Origin: Hygrophila difformis
Lineage: Eukaryota > Streptophyta > Magnoliopsida > Lamiales > Acanthaceae
NCBI GenBank assembly: GCA_030278955.1
Contig: JAOANR010000006.1
Coordinates: forward strand, 28,067,124-28,131,123
Length of the DNA stretch: 64,000 bases
Direction: 5' to 3'
A program made the position numbers and the translations under genes. Under the pieces are notes generated by a model. The model was not told the DNA's origin, searched no databases, and saw only the letters and a list, made by a program, of their open reading frames with translations. Below are positions 33,721 through 44,215 of this stretch, one piece after another. Each line of letters starts with the position of its first letter. Within the stretch, counting starts at the first letter, position 1.

Positions 33721-33741
33721 CTGTAAGCTTGGGGGGGTGGA

Positions 33742-33874
33742 TGTAACACCGCGAAATAAAGAGAAACTGAAATGAACAAAAGGACCCTAATACTAAGCGA
33801 GAAAAGCTAAAACGCAACTTCGAGAACGAAGTTCGCAACTTCGAGAACGAAGTTGATTCTTAAGGAGGGTAGAC
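33742..33874 (+). repeat. Duplicated PPT/LTR-start spacer, right arm
   Basis: A G-rich tract (GGGGGGGTGGA) precedes TGTAACACCGCGAAATA, a degenerate look-alike of the true LTR start TGTAATACCCGCGAAATTA found 133 bases further on after a second tract (AAGGAGGGTAGAC). The spacer also holds a 21-base direct duplication (cgcaacttcgagaacgaagtt) that is single in the left arm. Confidence 0.6.
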
Positions 33875-35777
33875 TGTAATACCCGCGAAATTAGTCACAT
33901 AAATAAATAAATAAATACATAAATAAAAAAAATAAAAGATGAAAAGAGAAATGGAATTTAATTTAAAAAGGAATTAAAGTTCCAAGAGCCTATGAAATTT
34001 AATAATTTAATAAATTATTGCACGGGAACCAAATAGACTCAATATTTCGGACACAAAATTAAATTGAGATCCAAATAAAATGAATATAGGAATTGAGAGC
34101 CCAAAAATAGCCGAAAATCGAAGCCCAAGAATATAGAAGGATAGAAATTCGAAAGAGATGAGAAAAGGCCCGACGGATCGGACGACCCAGCCCGGACCGA
34201 AGTCCAGGCCAAGACCGCGCGGTCACCGCACGATGCGTGGCGTTTCCCGCGCCACGGGCGCGCCAGCCGGCAGAAATAACCCCGGCGAGATTCACTCGCC
34301 GATTTCGTATTTTTCGAATTTGTTGCATATCTTTCGGCCCAAGACTCTTCATAACTAATCTTGGACAACTCCAAGCCCTTTCAAGTCTATAAATAACCCC
34401 CTTATTCAGCCCCTTACGCTTTTCAACGTCTTCGAATTTTCCATACACCTCCAAACACCCGAAAACCCTACTTCTAAGCCGTCAGAAGCAAGAAGTCAGC
34501 GAAGGAGGAAGATTTTGGACGAATTCAACATCTCCGAGCGTAGGTGAATAGTGAGGTAAGACATTCATCCACATGTTCCATTCAAATTTGAATCCAAACC
34601 CTAACTTGGTATGTTTTCTATTTCTAAACCGCGTTTCGAATCAAGAAGGAGGAGTACGAAGGATCTAGGAGACAAACGGCGAATCCGGAGGCCACGACAT
34701 CGAATTAGAAGAGCCGTTTATCCAATCCAAGTAAGTTAATTCTTACTTATGGTTTTGGTGGATAAAATAACCCAACAACAAAGACCTAAGAAGAAAACCC
34801 ATTAAAATCTGTTTACACGTGCGCAGTATTTTTGTACGAATTTTTCGGACCCTTTAAAGTGCTCAAACGAGAAAACTCAATACTGAAGAATTGTTCCTAG
34901 GACGTAGATCTATATTTTGTAACTTTTCATAATTTTACAGTAAGATTTGATACCCGAAATCAGACCTGGACTAACCTATATGCTTATCGAATTCTGAAAT
35001 GGTGGCAGATTTAGTTTTCGAACTTGATGGCTATTTTTACACTAGATGTAGGTCAAATTAGGAGTTGTGATGAACATAAAAATTATAGATCAATGAGTCG
35101 TGAACACCTCTGTAAAATTTCATAAAAATTAGAGTCCATTTGATAGGTTAAAAAAATCGGATCTTTGAAAGTTGCTACATTCTGAATCCTGACAGCTTAG
35201 TGTCTTTGTACAAATTCAAAATTTTGACCCGCTTCCATACCTCGTTTTGAAAAATTTAAAACACGGAACTTGTTTTGAAAAATTTAACTTAATTATCCGT
35301 GAAATGAATTTTTAAACGAGAATGGCGCGAACAGCGACATGTGGAAGTCATATTTCGAGAAATTTGAGGAGTTTGTGAAATTGGTCTTTACTAAACGAAC
35401 AAACGAATGCTCTTTTGAAAAATAATTAAAACCACATTTTCAAAAATCCCCTTACGACTTGATTAAAAACAAATTAGGGGGTGAGTGCTCTGTAGGGTGC
35501 CCTCCTAACTGCGTCATGCCTATATGGACGGTGGTGTCAAATATGAGAAATTATGCCAAAACGGCAAGATATGTAGGGCATACACTCTCGGGAGTATCCG
35601 TATGGGTTTTCCAAGGCTCCGGAGTGGTACTGGATATGGCAGATACGGCTGCGGCCGCCGGACTACCGGCTAAACTTGGTTGCCGATTGCACTGTAATCG
35701 TGAAATACTTGAAATACCTAATCTTGAAGTAACGGGGAATTAAAAGACTTGAAAATTCCTTTTATCTATATTGTTGC
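33875..35777 (+). repeat. 3'-truncated LTR, right arm of element B
   Basis: Plus-strand LTR starting TGTAATACCCGCG, with a TATA box (CTATAAATAA) at 34387-34396 and the conserved block at 35455-35700. It lacks the last 570 or so bases (the counterpart of 15437-16008) and instead runs into an inverted copy of its own first 180 bases at about 35778. Confidence 0.8.
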
Positions 35778-35955
35778 AAATTGAGATCCATTTGGTTCTC
35801 GTGCAATAATTTATTAAATTATTTAATTTCACGGGCTCTTGGAACTTTCATTCCTTTTTGAATTAAATTCCATTTCTCTTTTCATCTTTTAATTATTTAT
35901 TTATTTATTTATGTATTTATTATTTATTTATATGACTAATTTCGCGGGTATTACA
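35778..35955 (-). repeat. Inverted LTR-start segment forming the right end of element B
   Basis: 178 bases whose reverse complement starts TGTAATACCCGCGAAATTAG and matches the first 180 bases of the LTR at 33875. It supplies the U3 end that pairs with the U5 end at 15437 to make a normal pair of integrase substrates, and it abuts the TTAAT duplication. Confidence 0.8.
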
Positions 35956-35960
35956 TTAAT

Positions 35961-36301
35961 ATTCTGCGCCAAAAAAATTAATTGTTTAGTTACTAAACAA
36001 TGCAATATACTTAGATACATACAAAATATATATATATGTATACACATTGTTTATTTGAATAACTTGGGATTCTTATATACTCCATTTAACTGCTGAAAAG
36101 TTTATTTTTGGCCCTACGTTGCTTTTTTATATATATAATTATCTGTGATGATTCTTAATGGTACATACAGTGATCTTTAATTTTTATGCAACAGTTAGTC
36201 AAATTTATGTAAGGGTTTGTAGGAAAATAGTGGAATTGTTGTTCGTTGGTTTTTAATTTACCAAACGCAGATATGATATGCTCTTTCATCATTTTAGTTG
36301 C
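35961..36301. other. A+T-rich stretch
   Basis: No gene, repeat or signal is recognised apart from a short (AT)n run near 36029-36040. If the Helitron end at 15277 is real, part of this stretch may be Helitron body. Confidence 0.3.
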
Positions 36302-37905
36302 TTGAACTTGTAACGTGTCATGCTTTGTGAGTCAATAAAAACTTGAATTCTTGAAATGCTTTTCCAAATACTATTCAACCCAATATAAGTATAAAATGCT
36401 CAAGTAATAAATTAATAAAAGAAAAACAATTGTATTGAAGCGCAAGAACATCAAATGTCTTATCCCAACAAAACTGTTTGAATATAAAATAAAATTTAAA
36501 ACCAAGCTAAAGAGATAACATTCATGGACATGAGCCACCGTGCCATCCATTAGTCACCATGTTTCAATTAGATCTGCATATTTAAAAGAACTAATAAGTA
36601 GTTGAAATATTTATTATTTAAATATAATGAGAAAAATTAAAAAGAAATATTGACCTTTTCTTTCTGTATTTTTTTCAGTGACACTTTCATTGTTTCCAAA
36701 CCTTCCTGATCATCTCCATCCATGTGATCATCACCATCATCAACATAACGCTAGCCATTGGATTTACAACTAACTGATTTATTCCTTTTTGTCGGGTCGT
36801 GTTCACAGATTTGACTGTATCAGGTGTCTTTGATGCATTTGGTGTTATGAAATGTGATGATGGGTGCTATTCAAATATGTTTGGAATACATCAACTCTTT
36901 ATTTGTCACAATACATAAATAGCAAATGGATAACACAAATCCACAATTACCTGGAGATCTTGCTTCCTGAACTGAGATCATCATCATCAACGCATTCAAA
37001 TCCTTTCCGTATGCGTACTACAGAATACTGAGTTGAACCCTTTTCCACGTTCTCCTCATTGATGGAAATAGTTAAAGCAAACTTATTCCTTATTCCCTTT
37101 TTGTTGAAGACTCGGAATAAGTTTGCTTTAACTATTTTCATCTATGAGGAGAACGTGGAAAAGGGTTCAACTCAATATTTTGTAGTAGGCATACAGAAAG
37201 GATTTGAATGCGTTGATGATAATGATCTCAGTTCAGGAAGCAAGATCTCCAGGTAATTGTAGATTTGTGTTATCCATTTGCTATTTATGTATTGTGACAA
37301 ATAAAGAGTTGATGTATTCTAAACATATTTGAATAGCTCCCATCATCACATTCCCATAACACCAAATGCGTTGAAGACACCTGATACAGTCAAATCTGTG
37401 AACACAACCCGACAAAACAGAATAAATAAGTTAGTTGTAAATCCAATGGCCAGCATTGATGTTGATGATTGTGATGATCACATGGATGGAGATGATCAGG
37501 AGGGTTTGGAAACAATGAAAGTGCCACTGAAAAAAATAAAGAAAGAAAAGGTCAATATTTCTTTTTAATTTTTGTCATTGTATTTAAATAATAAATATTT
37601 CAACTACTTATTAGTTCTTTTAAATATGCAGATCTAATTGAAACATGGTGACTAATGGATGGCACGGTGGCTCATGTCCATGAATATTATCTCTTTAGCT
37701 TGGTTTTAAATTCTATTTTATATTCGAACAGTTTTGTTGGGATAAGACGTTTGATGTATCTTGCGCTTCAATACAATAGTTTTTCTTTTATTAATTTATT
37801 ACTTGAGCATTTTATACTTATATTGGGTTGAATAGTATTCGGAAAAGCATTTCAAAATTCAAGTTTTTACTGACTCATAAACCAGGAAACTTTACAAGTT
37901 CAAGG
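36302..37905. repeat. Long inverted repeat (hairpin), 0.8-kb arms, 24-base loop
   Basis: The left arm, 36302-37089, is a near match to the reverse complement of the right arm, about 37114-37905. The loop is 37090-37113. The arms carry a fragment of a gene. Both strands reading outward from the loop give similar peptides (NKFALTI.I, EENVEKGSTQY, KGFECVDD, LSSGSKISR) ending at a donor-like AGGTAATTG. A second exon-like block is rich in Asp and Lys (LVVNPMAS, DDHMDGDDQEGLE). The protein family is not recognised. Transcription through the loop would give a long hairpin RNA. Confidence 0.9.
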
Positions 37906-38053
37906 AAGGGTATAGTTCTGTTGCATTTTTCACATTTTGATTTATTATTTATCTTCTCCACCTCTTCTTGACACGAGCTCTAGCTTTATATTACAATTCA
38001 TGTACTTCTGTTACTTTCCGTACAGTAACTTGGCAACTTCTTTCTATGTTTTA

Positions 38054-38800
38054 GGGCATCTCCAATAGCCAACACCAAACTCAAACCCATTTTACAGTAA
38101 ATGTCACATCAAACAGTAATTCATCTCCAACCATTTACACTAAATTCAAACTTAAAAGAATATTCTCTATATATTCTTTTCCGTACAAACTTATTTATCT
38201 TTCAATCATACCCTTCATTTCTTATAAATTATACATTAACGCCACATAAATTCAATACAAATTCACTACGTATTTCAATAATGTTGGAGGATCCGATGTT
38301 GATTTAGATGACTATTAACTTAATTTTCCGTTTGCGTAATTATTTAGTTGTTTAATATTGTACATTTTTTTAAGTATTTGAGATGTGTTATGTTTAATTA
38401 TATTTTCATATGCTAATGTAATTTTTTTTATTGATTGCTAAGATTGTACCAAAACTTTAAAAATTTAGTTATCTTTATGTTTAAAATTTATTTTATAAAG
38501 AAACCTTAAAATTTCTAATCTAATTAAATATAAAATTAATTTAATAAAAAATTATATGAAGTATAAAATTATCAAGCATAATACAAAATTAGATCAATAT
38601 TCAACTTGCAATAATTGGAGGGATGAAATTGCAATTAATTTAATTGCAAAAAGTGATATAGGTTTATGAATAGTAAAAACTCAAATTTGAGTATTTACTA
38701 TTCATAAAACTTAAAAACTTAAAATAGGTTTGGTTTTAGGGTATTGTTGGAGAGAAGATGCCACCCCATTTTGGGTTTTAGGGGACCATTGGAGATGGTC
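38054..38800. mobile_element. Tourist/PIF-Harbinger-like MITE
   Basis: 747 bases with inverted ends GGGCATCTCCAAT and ATTGGAGATGGTC, flanked by TTA on both sides (38051-38053, 38801-38803). The ends and the 3-bp TTA duplication fit PIF/Harbinger. The subterminal region repeats sequences like caaactcaaacccattttac in inverted form (ttttgggttt). No transposase is visible. Confidence 0.8.
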
Positions 38801-38803
38801 TTA

Positions 38804-39524
38804 GACAAAGTATATTTTAGTTGACTTATACATTTAAGCTTATTAGATTTACGAATACTTAAAATCTTGTACTAACTTAACATATTTAGAATTCCGCTTT
38901 CTTAGCTCTAGGATGGTCTTCATTTCGGTTTGTTGGCCCTCTCTCCCTAGTAACTGATTTATGTTGAAATCTGATTAACTTGCACTAAAATATAAAAAAC
39001 ATTTTTTTCCAAAAAACAGAAAAATATGTGTTAATGTACATATGTAGGTTTCATATGCATATTTTAAATAAGATACAACAGTTTCAATAGTACATCTTTC
39101 TCATTTCTTCCACACTACAATGATCGTAGTTTATATAGAAACGGGTGGGACTGATATTTGGAACACGTGGCTCTCCTATTAAATTTTTTAAAAAGAAAAA
39201 CATTGAACGTATCAAATTAGCAATCATGAACAATTTTTCGGTGACAATAAGTTGAAGAGCTGTATTATATTTCATATGAATGTTTTTGTCAAATATTGGT
39301 ATCTCATATGAATAATTATTGATCCTGTCAGGAGACCCAGAATATCCATCTTTATTTATCTAGATAACTTTGTTGTCCTTGATGCAACTATTTACTTGAG
39401 CTCATATGAATCTCATATTCTGCCTTTATAATAATGCGTAGCATATCTATTTTCTCCATATTTTTTTCTTTGTTTTGTGACTATATTTGATATGCTCAAG
39501 AAAATTTGGTGGTGACTGGTGAAA
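38804..39524. other. Intergenic A+T-rich sequence
   Basis: No gene is recognised. It may contain decayed upstream exons and introns of the receptor-kinase pseudogene that becomes recognisable at 39525, but I could not identify leucine-rich repeats here. Confidence 0.3.
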
Positions 39525-41092
39525 GATTTTGACATTACAAGAGAGGCTGGTGGGATCTCGTTGAAGGCTGTTGTGAAGCAGTTTACAGCTGAGGTGTCAG
39601 AGAATCATCTTGACATCCACCTGTTTTGGGCAGGAAAAGGAACTTATAGTATACCTAATTAAGATGTATTCGGGCAATGATTTCAGCAATAAGTGCCACC
39701 CCAAGTATGTTCAAGTTCTGAAGCATGAAATTCCCTTGGCATTTGACGTTACTTAAATTTATTTTTCTTAATTCCCATGGCAATTGATTGCAAGGTTTTT
39801 TTGCAGATTTTATTCCAACTGTTTCAAACAAACCCCCGGTGGAAACACTAACCGGACTGGATTGATTGTAGGTATTGTTGTTGGTGTTGCAGCTGCAAGT
39901 TTGATTTGTGTATTAGCTGTATACTTTACTTTCTGGAGCTGAAAGAAACATAAAAATGTGGAGGATGTGATTTGCAGAGGCCTTGGGTGTTGAGCTTCAG
40001 GCTCACATGTTCAGTTACAGTGAACTTATGGCTGCAACGGATGGCTTTGATCTTTCCAATAAGCTTGGACAGGGTGGGTTTGGGCCTGTTTACAAGGTAA
40101 ATATTATTTCCACTTTGAAGCTTGAAACAATAATCGGGTTCATTCATGACATGGACAAGAAAACTAATGAGAGGGACTTGATGTAAGCTATGATAATAAG
40201 TAGCTTCCACCATGTGCAGTTTGTGTTCCTGGCCCTTCGTGCACTCCCTTCTGGGGCTTTTGGTTTTTTCACAAATAGCTAACTGAGGGACTTGGAACCA
40301 ATTGAAAAGATGACGTATGTTGCTATTCAGTGGCTGTTGGAAAATTACGCAGACTTTCTTGATGGTGAAGTACAGAAAACTCAAGCATGCTTATTCTCTG
40401 TATTTGATTCTCTAGCTTTATTACTGTGAATCGTTTGTTTACCATTCATGATGAAACATGATATAATTGATAATTTCGATGAAAACAATCCAGTTGCATA
40501 AAAAAAAGAAAAATAACATCGTTTCAACCAAATTGAAACATAATGCACTGACCAACAGGGAACCACCCCTGGAGATGGAATAACTGTTGCTGTCAAAGCA
40601 CGGGAATAACCTGTTTGCTACTGAGATTGCTATTGTTTCTTCTGTGCAACACCATAACCTTGTTCAACTCTATGGTTGCTGCATTGAGGGCGATAAACGG
40701 TTGCTTGTTTATGAGTATATGGAGAATAAGAGTATATGACAAACTATTGTGTGACACCGGTAGATAGTCATATTAACTTTGTTCTTGGTCTGGTATATTC
40801 TAGTGATTCTCTGAATTTACGGTTGAACTCATTTGGGGGGTGTGTGCCTGCAAGCACAGGAGGTCAATCTTTGTTCTTGGATATGGCTATACGTTATGAC
40901 ATATACTTGGGGGTAGCCACAGATCTTTCTTATCTTCATGAGGAATCTTGACTCCGCATTGTTCACAGAGATGTCAATGCTGGTAACATTCTGCTTGATT
41001 CTGCCCTCACCCCTAACATATCAGATTTTGGCTTGGCCAAATTATATGATGACACAAAGACACATATAAGCACGCGAGTTGCTGGCACAATG
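39525..41092 (+). pseudogene. LRR receptor-like kinase pseudogene, copy A: malectin end, TM and kinase
   Basis: Plus-strand exons resemble the plant LRR-malectin receptor kinases (LRR-VIII type). The end of the malectin domain (AGGISLKAVVKQF, SENHLDIHLFWAGKG, 39540-39640) is followed by a transmembrane segment (GLIVGIVVGVAAASLICVLA, about 39860-39925). The kinase N-lobe exon is 39978-40096 ([11 protein letters not shown]) with a GT donor. The next exon, from 40559, has TVAVKA and then a gap before TEIAIVSS-like and YGCCIEGDKRLLVYEY. A catalytic-loop exon ([24 protein letters not shown]) ends near 41092. The HRD loop has Asn where the catalytic-loop Lys is usual, and stops occur in several exons, so it is dead. 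The C-lobe end is missing. Confidence 0.85.
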
Positions 41093-41199
41093 TAAGATTT
41101 GAAGAAGAATTCATTTATCTCTCTCAATCCCTTATCCCTGAAAATGAAAAAAGATCATGCCCCCTTCTTTCTGAATAACCTATGCAGAGGATATCTAAC

Positions 41200-43520
41200 A
41201 CTGGAATTGAGCAATGGTGAATTTCAGCCACAAATCAATGGAGCCTTAGTGGTGAACAATGCAAAGGTGTCGCCACTGACCCAAGTACAATTGTAGAAAT
41301 GATTAATCCGGCCATCAAATGTCGGTGCTGCTTCAATAATGACACAATTTTCCGCATTGCTGCTCTGTAAGTAAATGCAGATTAGGCAACCCATAAGATA
41401 TATTTTGCGTAGACATCTTAAGACCCATTAAAGATTCAGCAGTTTTCATCCTTTCATTCGTTTTATACAGATTTTTGCATATTCATGTCGTGCAACTGGT
41501 AAAAGATCTGGTGATAAGTCCCTCTTTAACAATTTTACAGGAAAGTTTATGAAATGGATGTTTCTAGTCCAATTCCTGATGAACTTTGGAATTTTACATA
41601 TCTGGATGATCTGTAAGCTTAATTTTTGTATTCCTTTCACTCGGATATATATAGTATTGTCCAGAGCATAACGAGTTTATGTACTTGCTACTAGCATGTT
41701 AACAAGTAGTTGATATTTAAATTCTCTACGGGGATTGCTCGTGTGTGTGTGTGTGTGCCCAGTATCTTGCAAACGTTAAAGCAGTAAATTTTACACTAAT
41801 TTTTGTCAGAAATTTGGATCAAAATTATTTGACAGGTCTGCTAGCTGTATCTGTTGGTCATCTTATTGGCATGCAGTTCTTGTATGTCATATTCTTTCTT
41901 GGTTTCCTTTATCTTCTCTTTATTCTAAAATTTTCTAATATAACTTGATCCGAAGTTAACAGTGTTTGCTTGCAAAAAGAAAATAATGTTTGTTTGTTTG
42001 TGTTTTTCTTTGGGTTGGTGTGTGCGTTGTGTGTGCAGACCCACATGTGTATTTTTGTTAGTTCTTGCTAGGAACTTAATTTGGCGTAAATGCATGATCA
42101 GGGGAGATTCTCAGGGAACATGGAATGCTGATAGATTTAAGATCATTGTGAGTATTCACTTTATGATGAATGGGGTACTACCAACATATAATCTCCCTTA
42201 GGGAAGAGTATAGTAATGTAAAACACATGAAACCAGAAAACTGGATATTCCTCCTTGTACCGATATTTATTACTAGTAATTTAGGGTGATTTCTGTATCA
42301 CTTGCTCATGTGCAGGTCAATTGGCACAAACGACTTCTCCGGCTGGCCTCTACCGATGGAGCTAGGGAACCTATCAAGATTAACACAACCATAAGCAATG
42401 GCTCCTTCCACCCTTTTGTCAAAGTTCACTAAAATTATGTCTGTGTTTGTACGTTCTGCCCCATATGGAAGTTAGGAAGACACTTTCTAAGTGACCGTAT
42501 TCTTCTTAGCTGCCCACACCATTTCAAGCTTTTCAGTTGTGATCAGGCAATGACAACCTGCGTTTCCATTTTAGGGAGAACTCTTATGATCGTTCCAAAA
42601 AATAAACTTAAGCAGTGATGTTTCTGTAGAACTTATTATTCCTTTAAGCGTCCCAACTTTTTTATCTGGTTTTCCAATATTATATACAACGATCGATTCC
42701 CACATGGCTCATTTACATGGCCGTGAGTTTAAACCAAATTGCTCTTTCCATTGTTCATCTTCATTTATCGTTTTGATGGAAGCAGCATCTCATTTCGGTG
42801 ATTGGAAATAATTCTTTTTCCCCATCATGATCTAGATACATTGGCGGGCCTGGAATCAGTGGTTCAATACCTACAACATTTGCTCGTCCATCAATTAAGC
42901 TTGGAGATAGTGTAAGAGCGCTGATACAAGAAAAATATGTACTACTACTTTACTTTCTACAAACCTAAATGAAGTAAAAACATTTCATAGGTAGTATGAA
43001 TCTCAGGTGGGCACCCGGTAGTTCTTTAACAGAGAGCGGGTACCTGAGTTTATTGGACATCAAACAGCTGTGAGTCGAACACAACTATCTGTAAATATTA
43101 ATCATAGATGATATTGTTGAACTTCTATCCTATATATCGATGGAGTAATAAATAACAATATTGCCATGGCAATGGAGAATGTGCCCTCTGGATTATTCTT
43201 TATGGTTCTTAAGTTTGTTTTCTATGATCAGCTTTTCTTTAATATTTTTGCAGATGGTTACGACATGGAATCTAAATTCACTTCAAGGTTCAATCCCACA
43301 GTCATTTTCCAATTTAGCATCTCTGGACGACTTGTAACTTGTAAGGGTTATCATTCTTCTTCATTTTTTTTACTACATATTGTTATTATTTCATTTGTGG
43401 TGTTGTTGAATGCTTTTCCGAAGAATGTGACCTGTAGGAGAATTTTCGATTTATCTGATGGGAACTCTTCACTGGGTTTCCTTGGAAATAATAAATATGA
43501 ATTCTCTATCAACCTTGTAT
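41200..43520 (+). pseudogene. LRR receptor-like kinase pseudogene, copy B: N-terminal ectodomain
   Basis: A second copy of the same gene type starts after copy A's kinase. The first exon (about 41230-41366) encodes a WSLSGEQCKGVA block and INPAIKC, typical of the N-terminus of this family. LRR exons follow with GT/AG borders: 41541-41612 (72 bases), 41810-41881 (72 bases), 42316-42389, 42836-42909 and 43254-43333. Each gives one repeat, for example IPDELWNFTYLDDL, NYLTGLLAVSVG and SLQGSIPQSFSNLASL. Most have damaged splice sites or frames. The rest of the copy is missing; a Copia element begins at 43895. Confidence 0.8.
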
Positions 43521-43894
43521 GTATATAAACTCAACTTCTGAGTGCTGAGACACTTCTTTTCACCTTTGGTAAATATGGAGTATTGTTCTTAAATCAAAAT
43601 ACAATGTTTGGCGACCACAGTTGAGACTTGAGACTAATGATCATAGGTTTGAAGGTTCTTCTTCAAGTGGGTATTTTCTTTAAGGAAAAAAAAATTATAA
43701 GGAATATTTAAAATGATAGATTGGGTCGTTTCTAAAATATGTGACAAAGCAATGAATGAGTAGTACACACCATTTCGCAAGAAAATGTTTGGCTTGGTAA
43801 TTAGTACCTTAAAAGTTAGTATACTATACAAAATATGGGCATTATAATATACCACTATATGCCATGATGAGGTGTCACTCTCAATAAGCCAATG
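43521..43894. other. Non-coding flank left of the Copia element
   Basis: No gene is recognised. It contains the left copy of the Copia target duplication CAATG (43890-43894) and may be decayed intron of the receptor-kinase copy B. Confidence 0.3.
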
Positions 43895-44130
43895 TGTGAT
43901 GAGTCATGCTTGTACTAATGAGTCATGATGTGCATGTCCAAGTGTGAGCTCCTAGACATCGTTAGTCATCATCTGAAGATGACTAATCACATCTGTGTTC
44001 TACTATAAATATGAGGAGCAATTGTACGAATGACTACACTTGAATGAATTAAAACTATTACTCTCTACTATTGCTTCATTACTTACTTTGCTCTATTCTC
44101 TATACAGCTAATAGATATATATACACAACA

Positions 44131-44145
44131 CGTTATCAGCACGAG
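44131..44145 (+). promoter_or_regulatory. Primer binding site, non-canonical (internal tRNA region)
   Basis: The sequence directly after the LTR is cgttatcagcacgag, not the usual TGGTATCAGAGC. It resembles the complement of the anticodon arm of a tRNA-Ile (IAU), where the C opposite the wobble base would pair with inosine. This is inferred from memory of the tRNA and needs an alignment. Confidence 0.45.
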
Positions 44146-44215
44146 GGATCTCTGCCGGAGTTCTATCGAAGTTCTGTTTTAGGTATAATTTTTATCGTTA
44201 CCTTTCAATATAATT

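Larger units (their letters stand above)
15437..35955. mobile_element. Palindromic Ty3 chromovirus composite (inverted dimer), element B
   Basis: The outer ends are those of one LTR element in minus orientation: TGTAACACCCC at 15437 (revcomp of the LTR end) and GGGTATTACA at 35955 (revcomp of the LTR start). A perfect 5-bp duplication, TTAAT, flanks it (15432-15436, 35956-35960). Inside are two inverted copies of the internal region. The left arm (to 22398) is minus and the right arm (from 29389) is plus. They meet head to head just outside the lost primer binding sites. In a 132-base stretch at the chromodomain end I counted 4 differences between arms, far fewer than against element A. A MULE sits at the centre. 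The left arm is 6962 bases and the right 6567. Confidence 0.8.

Noticed and set aside
34039..34454. Open frames in the right-arm LTR
   Set aside because: Same LTR-derived shadow as 17206-17766, with no conserved start.
36947..37256. Two separate small genes on opposite strands
   Set aside because: They are the two arms of one inverted duplication reading the same peptide; treated as a hairpin locus, not two genes.
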